Below, in pieces: positions 56,987 through 64,000 of a stretch of DNA of 64,000 nt. The notes under the pieces were generated by a model that was not told the origin of the DNA, made no database searches, and saw nothing but the letters and a program-made list of their open reading frames with translations. The translations under genes were made by a program, and so were the position numbers. How positions within the stretch are numbered: position 1 is the stretch's first letter; every line of letters begins with the position of its first letter. Source of the stretch: Agromyces hippuratus (GTDB taxonomy: Bacteria; Actinomycetota; Actinomycetes; Actinomycetales; Microbacteriaceae); the NCBI RefSeq assembly GCF_013410355.1, contig NZ_JACCFI010000001.1, positions 2,852,001-2,916,000 of the forward strand, given 5' to 3'.

Positions 56987-57159
56987 CGGTTTCCTTCCTT
57001 CTGGTGAGTCCGTGACGATGGCCGGATCGGTCTGCGTCTGCCGGGCTTGGCCGTCAGGCTCGCAGTACCGGCGACCGGAACGGAAGAATGGGGGCGGGCG
57101 GGACTACGCCGTGGCCGCTTCCCGCCACCCTGAGACATCCGCGACCGAGGAGTGTTCGC

Positions 57160-58149
57160 ATGCTGTCAGCCATCGGGCTCGACGAAGGGGAGGAGTCCGT
57201 CTACCGGCTCCTCCTCGCGCTCGGCGCCGCCGATCTCGGTCACCTGAACCGGCGGCTCGGAATGGGCGAAGACGAGACCGGGCGGCGGCTCCGTGCACTC
57301 GAGCTGCGCGGGCTGGCCACGCAGTCCTCGGTCGAGTCCGGGGGACGATGGGTCGCGGCGCCCCCGGGCGTGGCACTGCGTCCGCTCCTGATCCAGCAGC
57401 GGCTCGAGCTCGAGGAGGCCGAGCTGACGGCGGTGGCGCTCGCCGAGGAGTACCTCGCCGAGGCGTCCGAGTCGGATGCCCGTGATCTCGTCGAGGTGGT
57501 CGTCGGCGCTGCCGCGGTGTCGCAACGCTTCCTGCAGTTGCATCTGGGTGCGACGCAGGAGGTCATGTCGTTCGTGACCGAACACTCGGTGGCCGTGTCC
57601 GGGCCCGACAATCAGGCCGAAGGAGTGGCGGTCGCCCGCGGCGTCTCCTACCGGATCGTGGTCGAACGCGCCGTGCTCACCTCACCGGCCGAGTTCGCCG
57701 AGGTGTCGGCTGCGCTCGGCTCCGACGTCAACGTCCGGGTGGTCGATCGGGTGCCGACCAAGCTGATGATCGCCGACCGGTCGCTCGCGATGGTGCCGCT
57801 CAACGGCAATCACTCCGAGCCGGCAGCCCTCGTGATCCATGCCAGCGGTCTGGTCGACTCGCTGGCCGGCCTGTTCGAATCGGTGTGGCGCGACGCCACG
57901 CCGCTCGTGCTGGGCGGTCCGGGCTCCGACGAGGCCGTCGAGGGCGAGAGCGGTCTCGACGTGCTCGACCTGCAGGTGCTGTCGCTGCTCCTCGGCGGGT
58001 TCACCGATGCGAGCATCGCGAAGCATCTCGACATGGGGCAGCGCACCGTGCAGCGGCGCGTTCGGGGACTCATGCAGCTCGCCGGCGTCTCGAGTCGGCT
58101 GCAGCTCGGCTGGCACGCCTCCGAACGTGGCTGGATCGTTCGCGGCTGA
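57160..58149 (+). CDS. TrmB/LuxR-type HTH regulator beside the subtilase
   Basis: A 329-residue regulator. The N-terminal winged helix (GLDEGEESVYRLLLALGAADLGHL, then LRALELRGLATQSSVES) resembles TrmB-like regulators. A central sensor region of about 170 residues follows. The C-terminal LuxR/GerE HTH reads LDVLDLQVLSLLLGGFTDASIAKHLDMGQRTVQRRVRGLMQLAGV. ATG 57160 follows GAGGAG by 7 bp. It is divergent from the subtilase gene (173 bp between starts) and is a good candidate for its activator. A peptide transporter gene follows 48 bp downstream. Confidence 0.82.
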   Translation: MLSAIGLDEGEESVYRLLLALGAADLGHLNRRLGMGEDETGRRLRALELRGLATQSSVESGGRWVAAPPGVALRPLLIQQRLELEEAELTAVALAEEYLAEASESDARDLVEVVVGAAAVSQRFLQLHLGATQEVMSFVTEHSVAVSGPDNQAEGVAVARGVSYRIVVERAVLTSPAEFAEVSAALGSDVNVRVVDRVPTKLMIADRSLAMVPLNGNHSEPAALVIHASGLVDSLAGLFESVWRDATPLVLGGPGSDEAVEGESGLDVLDLQVLSLLLGGFTDASIAKHLDMGQRTVQRRVRGLMQLAGVSSRLQLGWHASERGWIVRG

Positions 58150-58183
58150 CGATCGACGACGGAGGCGCTGCAAGCGGTTCCGG

Positions 58184-58189
58184 TAGGCT
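58184..58189 (+). promoter_or_regulatory. -10 element TAGGCT of the peptide transporter
   Basis: TAGGCT is 8 bp before ATG 58198, suggesting a leaderless transcript of the transporter gene, independent of the regulator gene. The same hexamer precedes two other genes in the window. Confidence 0.5.
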
Positions 58190-58197
58190 TAACCTCC

Positions 58198-59676
58198 ATG
58201 GGCAGTGTCACCGAGCCGGTCTCGGAGCCGAGCGATATCAAGCGCGACCACGGGTTCTTCGGGCAACCGCGGTCGCTCGCCAACATCTTCGGCGTCGAGA
58301 TGTGGGAGCGGTTCAGCTTCTACGGCATGCAGGGGATCCTGCTGATCTACCTGTACTACTCCGTGGCCGAGGGCGGCCTCGGCATGGAGGAGACCGCGGC
58401 GGCCGGCATCGTCGGCGCCTACGGCGGCGGCGTCTACCTCTCGACGATCCTCGGCGCCTGGCTCGCCGACCGCGTGCTCGGCAGCGAGAAGGTGCTGTTC
58501 TACAGTGCCATCGTCATCATGGCCGGCCATATCGCGCTCGCCCTCCTTCCCGGGTTCTTCGGCGTCGGGGTCGGCCTGATCCTCGTGGCGTTCGGTTCCG
58601 GCGGGCTCAAGGCGAATGCGACGAGCGTCGTCGGCACGCTGTACTCCGAGCACGACCCGCGTCGCGACGCCGGGTTCTCGATCTTCTACCTCGGCATCAA
58701 CCTCGGCGCCTTCTTCGGCCCGATCCTCACCGGCCTGCTCGCGTCGACGCTCGGCTTCCACTGGGGCTTCGCGCTCGCCGCGGTCGGCATGGCGATCGGC
58801 CTCACCCAGTACTCGTTCGGGCGCAAGCGCCTGCCGGCCGAGGCATCCGTCGTGCCGAACCCGCTGCCTCGCGACCGCATCGGCATGGCGATCGGCATCG
58901 CCGTCGCGGGCGTGGCGGCCGTCGTCGTGCTCGTCATGACCGGTCTCGTCACCCCGACGAACCTCGTCACCTGGGTGATCGCCTCGGTGATCGTCGCCGC
59001 GGTCGCCTACTTCGCGGTGATCCTCTCGAGCAAGCGCATCACGACGGTCGAGCGCAGCCGCGTGTTCGGCTTCATCCCGCTGTTCGTCGCGAGCGTCGCC
59101 TTCTGGTCGCTCTACCAGCAGCAGTTCACGGTGCTCACGATCTACTCCGACAAGCAGTTGAACCGCGACCTCTTCGGCTGGGAGATGCCCGTCTCGTGGG
59201 TGCAGTCGATCAACCCGATCTTCATCATCATCCTGTCGGGCGTCTTCGCCGCGATCTGGACGAAGCTCGGCGACCGCCAGCCGTCGACGCCCATCAAGTT
59301 CGCGCTCGGCACGGCGATCATGGGTGTCGCGTTCCTGCTCTTCATCCCGTTCGCCGGCGGCGCGGCGAACTCGACGCCGCTGCTCGCGATCATCGGCATC
59401 CTCTTCATCTTCACGGTGGCCGAACTGCTGCTCTCGCCGGTCGGGCTCTCGGTGACGACGAAGCTCGCGCCGAAGGTGTTCCACACGCAGATGGTGGCCC
59501 TGTTCTTCCTGTCGGTCTCGCTCGGCACGGCGATCTCGGGCCAGCTCGCGACGTTCTACTCGGCCGACACCGAGGTGGTCTACTTCGGCGTGCTCGGCGG
59601 CATCGCGATCGTGCTCGGCATCGCGCTCGCGGTGGGCAGCCGCGGCGTGCTGAAGCTCATGGCCGGCGTGCGCTGA
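58198..59676 (+). CDS. POT-family peptide transporter (DtpT-like)
   Basis: A 492-residue proton-coupled oligopeptide transporter with about 14 membrane segments. EMWERFSFYGMQ is the ExxERFxYYG-type signature at about 32-43, and FYLGINLGAFFGP is the family's central motif. It imports di- and tripeptides. Its position after the subtilase and regulator suggests a protease-plus-transporter system for external peptides. ATG 58198 follows a TAGGCT -10. Confidence 0.92.
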   Translation: MGSVTEPVSEPSDIKRDHGFFGQPRSLANIFGVEMWERFSFYGMQGILLIYLYYSVAEGGLGMEETAAAGIVGAYGGGVYLSTILGAWLADRVLGSEKVLFYSAIVIMAGHIALALLPGFFGVGVGLILVAFGSGGLKANATSVVGTLYSEHDPRRDAGFSIFYLGINLGAFFGPILTGLLASTLGFHWGFALAAVGMAIGLTQYSFGRKRLPAEASVVPNPLPRDRIGMAIGIAVAGVAAVVVLVMTGLVTPTNLVTWVIASVIVAAVAYFAVILSSKRITTVERSRVFGFIPLFVASVAFWSLYQQQFTVLTIYSDKQLNRDLFGWEMPVSWVQSINPIFIIILSGVFAAIWTKLGDRQPSTPIKFALGTAIMGVAFLLFIPFAGGAANSTPLLAIIGILFIFTVAELLLSPVGLSVTTKLAPKVFHTQMVALFFLSVSLGTAISGQLATFYSADTEVVYFGVLGGIAIVLGIALAVGSRGVLKLMAGVR

Positions 59677-59738
59677 GCGCCGGCGCCGTCATCGGCCCCT
59701 GACACGAGCAGGGGCCGCGGGCGACTACGATTCGAGTG

Positions 59739-60545
59739 ATGACCCGAGCCCTGGTGGTGATTCCCACCTACAACGAGCGCGAGAACATCGCCGCGATCGT
59801 GGCCCGCGTGCGCACGGCCGTACCGGCGGCGTCCGTGCTCGTCGTCGACGACTCCTCGCCCGACGGCACCGGCGTCATCGCCGACGAGATGGCGGCGACG
59901 GATGCTGCGGTGCAGGTGCTGCACCGCACCGAGAAGAACGGCCTCGGGGCCGCCTACCTCGACGCGTTCGCCTGGGCGCTCGCCGAGGGGTTCGACCCGA
60001 TCGTGCAGATGGACGCCGACGGCTCGCACCAGCCCGAGCAGCTCGGGCGGCTGCTCGACCCGCTCTCGGGCGGCGTGGACGCCGGAGCCGGTGCGGGCGC
60101 CGACCGGCCGGTCGACCTCGTCATCGGCTCGCGCTGGATCGACGGCGGCTCGATCGAGAACTGGCCGCGTCGTCGCCAGTGGCTCTCGCGCGGCGGCAGC
60201 GCCTACGCGCGCTGGGTGCTGCGCCTGCCCACGAGGGACGCGACCGCCGGCTACCGCGCCTTCCGGGCCGACGCGTTGCGACGCATCCGGCTCGACGACG
60301 TGCACACCCGCGGCTACGGGTTCCAGGTCGACATGCTCTGGCATGCACGCGAGGCCGGTCTCGTCGTGGTGGAGGTGCCCGTCACCTTCGTCGAGCGCCA
60401 GCGCGGGCGCTCGAAGATGAGTGCGGGCATCGTGATCGAGGCGATGATGCGGGTGACCGGCTGGGGCCTCCGCAGCAGGTTCGGCCGGGGGCTGCCTCAG
60501 CCCGCGAGCAGCAACGGCTCGGAGACCAGGCGCTCGCGCGCCTGA
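59739..60545 (+). CDS. GT2 polyprenol-phosphate mannosyltransferase-like glycosyltransferase
   Basis: A 268-residue GT2 glycosyltransferase of the DPM1 type. TRALVVIPTYNERENIAAIV opens the fold, VLVVDDSSPDGTGVI and PIVQMDADGSHQPEQL carry the sugar-nucleotide and metal sites (DAD), and DLVIGSRWIDGG then GFQVDMLWHAREAG follow. There is no C-terminal membrane domain. It would charge a polyprenol phosphate with mannose, for glycolipid or protein glycosylation. TACGAT (59726-59731) precedes the start. GTG 59736 directly before the ATG is an alternative. The 3' end overlaps the convergent ROK gene by 49 bp. Confidence 0.88.
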   Translation: MTRALVVIPTYNERENIAAIVARVRTAVPAASVLVVDDSSPDGTGVIADEMAATDAAVQVLHRTEKNGLGAAYLDAFAWALAEGFDPIVQMDADGSHQPEQLGRLLDPLSGGVDAGAGAGADRPVDLVIGSRWIDGGSIENWPRRRQWLSRGGSAYARWVLRLPTRDATAGYRAFRADALRRIRLDDVHTRGYGFQVDMLWHAREAGLVVVEVPVTFVERQRGRSKMSAGIVIEAMMRVTGWGLRSRFGRGLPQPASSNGSETRRSRA

Positions 60546-61753
60546 CGGCGGGCGCCGGCGACGGCCGCCTCACCGCCGTGCTGCGACGCCATGATCGTCG
60601 GGATCGACTCGAGGGCTCCGCCGCCGATGGTCGGGCGGTTGTCGCGGAAGGACGTCTCGATGTCGCCGATGAGCGCCGCCCAGTAGCCGCCGACGACGAT
60701 GGTCGCCGGGTCGAGGGTGGGCGCCACCACCTGCAGTGAGCGACCGATCCACAGTGCCGCGTCGAGCCACGACCAACGGGCGCGATCGTCGGCCGCGTCG
60801 ACCCGCACGACGAGTTCGTCGAGGGCGGCGAGACGGCCGTGCGCGGCCGCGAATGCGGCGAGGCCGGCCCGCTCGAGCACGATCTCGGGGGAGGCGACCG
60901 TCGCGAGGCATCCGCGCTGCCCGCAGCTGCAGCGCACGCCGCCGGGCACGATCGGCAGGTGCGCGAAGGTCGCGCCGAGGCCGTGGGCGCCGCGCAGGGG
61001 CCGGCCGTCGACGATCGCCGCGGCGACGATCCCGGTGTCACCGGCGAGGTAGAGCAGATCGCGGGCGGCGCTCCCGGTCAGTTCGACGGATGCCGCGGCC
61101 ACCGCAGTGGGCACGAGCGCGATCGGCACGGGGAGCTCGGCTTCGACGTCGGCGAGCCCGGGCGTGCGCGCACGGAGCTCGCCGAGCACGTCGACCGGCT
61201 CGACGCCGATCCGATCGTCGGTGAGCACGACCGCGGGCGTTCCGGCGACCGCCCCGTCGACGAGCACGGTGACGTCGGCGATCGGCCGCTCTGCCCGCTC
61301 GGCTCGGGCGATCGCCCGGCCCAGCACGACCGCGAGGAGTTCGAGCGGAGTCGGCGCGGGCGCCGACTCGCCGGCGGGGGAGTCGGCGGGGCGGAGCGGC
61401 GCGGTGAACCGGGCCAGTTCATCGCCGCCGAGCGAGGCGATGGTGGCGACCGCGTCGTCGGGGCCGAGGTGGGCGGTGACGAGCACATGGTCGGCCGCGG
61501 CGAGCGTCAACGGTGCGGTGCGGTGGTCGCCCGAGGCATCCGCAGCCTCGGGTCGCAGCACGCCCGCGTCGAGCAGTCGGGCGGTGAGCCCGGCGATCGC
61601 ACCGCGCCCGAGGCCGGTCGCTGCGGCGAGCTCGCTCCGGGTCGCCGGGCCGTGGTCGACGAGGTGGTCGACGAGGCGCGCGGACTGCTCGCGGTGCACC
61701 TCGTCGAGCGGGCCGGTGGTGGTGGGAACTGAGGTCTCGCCGGCCGTAGTCAT
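60497..61753 (-). CDS. ROK-family protein with N-terminal HTH
   Basis: A 418-residue ROK protein. The N-terminal helix-turn-helix is HLVDHGPATRSELAAATGLGRGAIAGLTARLLDAGV. The sugar-kinase-like fold follows, with the zinc motif CSCGQRGCLATVASPE near the middle. ROK repressors bind sugars and control sugar genes; some are glucokinases. The kinase ATP-binding motifs here are weak, favouring a repressor. ATG 61753 lies 86 bp from the esterase gene, which is on the same strand upstream. Confidence 0.87.
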   Translation of the reverse strand: MTTAGETSVPTTTGPLDEVHREQSARLVDHLVDHGPATRSELAAATGLGRGAIAGLTARLLDAGVLRPEAADASGDHRTAPLTLAAADHVLVTAHLGPDDAVATIASLGGDELARFTAPLRPADSPAGESAPAPTPLELLAVVLGRAIARAERAERPIADVTVLVDGAVAGTPAVVLTDDRIGVEPVDVLGELRARTPGLADVEAELPVPIALVPTAVAAASVELTGSAARDLLYLAGDTGIVAAAIVDGRPLRGAHGLGATFAHLPIVPGGVRCSCGQRGCLATVASPEIVLERAGLAAFAAAHGRLAALDELVVRVDAADDRARWSWLDAALWIGRSLQVVAPTLDPATIVVGGYWAALIGDIETSFRDNRPTIGGGALESIPTIMASQHGGEAAVAGARRQARERLVSEPLLLAG

Positions 61754-61773
61754 GTGAGAAGCATGCGTGCAAC

Positions 61774-61823
61774 GGGGCCTCCGGGTCACGTACCCCAATC
61801 GGGGGACACGACCCGAAGGCCCC
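61774..61823 (-). terminator. long hairpin after the carboxylesterase gene
   Basis: GGGGCCTCCGGGTC (61774-61787) pairs with GACCCGAAGGCCCC (61810-61823) with one mismatch; inside lies CCCC-AATC-GGGG (61793-61804). It is just past the esterase stop and before the ROK start. Confidence 0.6.
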
Positions 61824-61838
61824 GAGGCGGTGCCGGAA

Positions 61839-63320
61839 TCAGTCCGCGAGCAGCGGGCGCACGCTCGCATAGCCGTCGGACACCATGGTCGACGGGGTGT
61901 CGAAGACACGGGTCTCGCGCCCGGGCTCGGTGTAGCGCGGCCAGCCCGGGTCGCCCGTCGAGACGAATGCCACGGCGCCGCCGTGCACCTGGTCGGCGAG
62001 CTGCTGCGGCGGGTTCGGCCCGGCGAGCGGCTCCATCGCGATCGAGTCGAGGCAGTCGAAGAAGAACGGCACGTCGAGGCAGTGCTCGGCGAAGCCGAAC
62101 GTGCCCGACGGCCACGAGAACCGATACACCCAGGTGGGGGCGTCGCCGCGCAGGGCGACGATCTTGACCAGGGCGGTGCGGAACATCTGGTCGGTCAGGA
62201 AGCGGCCGGCGATGCGCGCAGTGCCCTTGCGGGCGACCTCGGCGTTCGCCGCGAGGTAGGGCTTCAGCTTCGGCTTCGGCATGCCGAGCTTCTTCAGCAT
62301 CAACGACTTCGGGATCCAGCGGAGCTTCTTCTCGGCTTCGGCGAAGGCCATCGTGAACTCGTCGTCGGTCGCGCCGATGACGAGCGGCTTGTCGGCGCCG
62401 ACGCCCGCCGCGAGGGAATCCTTCGTCGAGCGGGTGAGCAGCTCGCCGTCGATCGCCGGGCCGAGGCCCAGCCCCTCGTCGATCATGCTCTGGAGGGAGT
62501 CGGGGCCGAGCTCGGTCGCCTTCTTCTGCAGCTCGAGGATGCGCTCCTCGCTCAGGCTCGAGAACCCGGCGACGGTGGGCTCGACGCCGCCGGCCGCTGC
62601 GAGTTCACGGCCGAACTTCTCGCCCCGCTCGGGCGTGACGTCGGCGAGTGCGCCGGAGATCGCGTAGACCCCGTGGAAGAGGTGCTGCGCCGACTCCATG
62701 CCGAGCAGGGTGAGCACGGCGCCGCCGCCGGCCGACTGGCCGGCGATGGTCACGCGCGACGGGTCGCCGCCGAACGACGCGATGTTCTCCTGCACCCACT
62801 GGAGGGCGAGGAGCCAGTCGCGCACGCCGCGGTTCGACGGGGCGTCCGAGATCCAGCCGAAGCCGTCGAAGCCGAGGCGGTACGAGATCGTCACGGTCAC
62901 GACGCCGTCGCGGTTGAAGCGGCCGCCGTCGTACCAGAGGCTCGCGGGCGAACCGGCGAAGAAGCCTCCGCCGTGGATCCAGACCAGCACCGGCAGCGCC
63001 GCGTCGGTCGCGGGCGCCGGAGTGAAGACGTTGACGTTCAACGTCGACTCGCCGGGCACGCTCGGCTCGGGGATGAGCGTCACTCCGGGGTCGCCGCGCT
63101 GCGCGGTCGCGCCGAACTCGAGCGCGTCGCGCACGCCCTCCCACGGCGCCTTCGGCACCGGAGCGGCGAAGCGCAGCTCGCCCACGGGAGCCTCGGCGAA
63201 GGGGATGCCGAGGAACGCGGCCGAAGCGGATGCCTCGCCGGGCTCGCCGCGCCAGGCGCCGCGAACGCGTCCCGCGGTGGTGTCGACCTCGACGAAGGTG
63301 CCGATGCTGGTCTGGGTCAT
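61839..63320 (-). CDS. type B carboxylesterase
   Basis: A 493-residue carboxylesterase. FLGIPFAEAPVGELRF, VLVWIHGGGFFAGSP (oxyanion hole) and VTIAGQSAGGGAVLTL (nucleophilic Ser in GQSAGG) are clear family motifs. No signal peptide is seen, so it is probably cytoplasmic. ATG 63320 is 12 bp after the MFS gene stop, so the two form an operon. The substrate is likely an ester imported by the MFS protein. Confidence 0.9.
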   Translation of the reverse strand: MTQTSIGTFVEVDTTAGRVRGAWRGEPGEASASAAFLGIPFAEAPVGELRFAAPVPKAPWEGVRDALEFGATAQRGDPGVTLIPEPSVPGESTLNVNVFTPAPATDAALPVLVWIHGGGFFAGSPASLWYDGGRFNRDGVVTVTISYRLGFDGFGWISDAPSNRGVRDWLLALQWVQENIASFGGDPSRVTIAGQSAGGGAVLTLLGMESAQHLFHGVYAISGALADVTPERGEKFGRELAAAGGVEPTVAGFSSLSEERILELQKKATELGPDSLQSMIDEGLGLGPAIDGELLTRSTKDSLAAGVGADKPLVIGATDDEFTMAFAEAEKKLRWIPKSLMLKKLGMPKPKLKPYLAANAEVARKGTARIAGRFLTDQMFRTALVKIVALRGDAPTWVYRFSWPSGTFGFAEHCLDVPFFFDCLDSIAMEPLAGPNPPQQLADQVHGGAVAFVSTGDPGWPRYTEPGRETRVFDTPSTMVSDGYASVRPLLAD

Positions 63321-63332
63321 GGGGTGGTGCTC

Positions 63333-64000
63333 CTAACGAACGCTCTTGATGGGGATGACGGCCAGGGCCGCGATGACGACGAAGACGCCGCCGAAGACGA
63401 ACAGCATCGGGTACCCGCCGAGCGTACCGATGATGATGCCGGCGATCGCGGCGCTCATGGCCTGGGGGATGTTGGTGGCGATGTTCAGGATGCCGAGGTC
63501 CTTGGCGGCCGCCGAGCCTCCGCCGGGCAGCACCTCGGTCATGAGCGCGGTGTCGACGGACATGTAGAGACCGAAGCCGATGCCGTTGATGATGCTCATG
63601 AGGATCATGCCGGTCATGTTCGGCATGAGGAGCGGCATGATGAAGCCCACGACCATGATGGCCGACGCCACGTAGATGAAGACCTTGCGCCGACCGGCCT
63701 TGTCGCTCCACCAACCCGAGACGGCGATGGCGACGAGCGTCGGCACGAGCGCGACGAGGGTCAGGGTGACGACCGCTCCGGTCGCCTCCACGAGCTTCAT
63801 GCCGATGTAGTCGGTGAGGATGTAGAACTGGAATGCCGCGACCACGAAGTAGCCGAGCATGAGCAGGAAGCGCGCCGTGAAGGCCCAGAAGAAGTCGGGG
63901 TTCGTGCGCGGGTTGATCCAGAAGCCGCCGAAGAACGTCTTCCAGCTCCACGGTTCGACCGCGGCCTGCTTCGACGACCAATCGCGGTCGATGACCACGT
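63333..64000 (-). CDS. MFS transporter (N-terminus beyond the window)
   Basis: The 3' part of a major facilitator gene, about 222 residues, open to the right edge. Six membrane segments are visible: FFWAFTARFLLMLGYFVVAAFQFY, AVVTLTLVALVPTLVAIAVSG, and helices after VFIYVASAIMVVGFIMPLL and MSIINGIGFGLYMS. The cytoplasmic loop SGWWSDKAGRRKV matches the MFS signature between helices. The C-terminus ends with a plain helix. It is co-transcribed with the esterase gene. The transported compound cannot be named from this part. Confidence 0.85.
   Translation of the reverse strand, partial: VVIDRDWSSKQAAVEPWSWKTFFGGFWINPRTNPDFFWAFTARFLLMLGYFVVAAFQFYILTDYIGMKLVEATGAVVTLTLVALVPTLVAIAVSGWWSDKAGRRKVFIYVASAIMVVGFIMPLLMPNMTGMILMSIINGIGFGLYMSVDTALMTEVLPGGGSAAAKDLGILNIATNIPQAMSAAIAGIIIGTLGGYPMLFVFGGVFVVIAALAVIPIKSVR

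Noticed and set aside
1..64000. CRISPR array, prophage or insertion sequence
   Set aside because: No regular 25-40-bp repeat with spacers, no integrase, transposase or phage structural gene was found; the repeats are short and palindromic.
1..64000. tRNA or rRNA genes
   Set aside because: I found no cloverleaf with a TTCGA-type T-loop in context and no rRNA-like conserved sequence; a covariance search would be needed to be certain.

Overview
The window is a dense, GC-rich stretch of actinobacterial chromosome. It carries 59 protein genes that I can support, two of them cut by the window edges. GTG and TTG starts, many ATGs sitting 6-10 bp after a TANNNT -10 element (probable leaderless genes), F420-type and mycofactocin-era actinobacterial families, and the codon and word usage all point to Actinomycetota. 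Microbacteriaceae (Agromyces/Microbacterium-like) is my best guess, but this is inference. I see no rRNA, tRNA, CRISPR array, phage gene or transposase.

Layout. 1-1960: SIS-domain protein and maltokinase-fold kinase, a likely amino-sugar pair. 2055-10972: polyamine-type ABC transporter (binding protein, two permeases, ATPase), a TetR regulator, then a macrolide-type glycosyltransferase, an FAD-dependent amine oxidase and a gamma-aminobutyraldehyde-type dehydrogenase. 11081-15694: FAD monooxygenase with its TetR, the tRNA hydroxylase TrhO, an SDR and a further TetR. 15744-20801: PuuR-like XRE-cupin regulator, agmatinase-family ureohydrolase, thiamine-diphosphate enzyme and sodium:solute symporter. 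21176-23522: ArsR, LysE exporter and 3-hydroxyisobutyryl-CoA hydrolase. 23604-27949: GntR regulator and the 2-methylcitrate cycle genes prpD-prpB-prpC. 27954-33694: small mixed genes (DHFR-like, thioesterase, AI-2E permease, SRPBCC, membrane protein, DoxX, phytoene-desaturase-like oxidoreductase). 33759-36712: drug-type ABC exporter with a WYL regulator. 36716-42002: META lipoprotein, LysR regulator and bifunctional PutA. 42025-44769: membrane protein, RimB-like protease and a RimK ligase fused to an RCK_C domain. 44902-50798: GntR, Lrp, LLM oxidoreductase, two paralogous membrane proteins, a dimethylargininase-like hydrolase and ornithine aminotransferase. 50785-64000: DUF4097 lipoprotein, alpha/beta hydrolase, CGNR regulator, large secreted subtilase with a divergent regulator, peptide transporter, GT2 glycosyltransferase, ROK protein, carboxylesterase and an MFS transporter.

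How the genes fit together. Much of the window handles nitrogen-rich carbon sources. Polyamines are imported and oxidised to GABA. A guanidino compound is imported and hydrolysed. Arginine-type compounds pass through the dimethylargininase-like hydrolase and ornithine aminotransferase to glutamate semialdehyde, where PutA also delivers proline. Propionyl-CoA is burned by the methylcitrate cycle. Peptides may be supplied by the subtilase and the peptide transporter.

Most unusual. Palindromic elements lie in frame inside conserved genes: a 67-bp element in the LysR regulator, a 71-bp element in ornithine aminotransferase, and several copies of a TTTCGACAGGCTC repeat in putA and an oxidoreductase, always read as Ser-Thr-Gly-Ser. 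The same repeat forms an intergenic palindrome at 31507-31539. The RimK-RCK_C fusion beside a RimB-like protease, the ureohydrolase/ThDP/symporter cluster with its promoter-operator, and a glycosyltransferase inside a polyamine-oxidation operon are the other leads.
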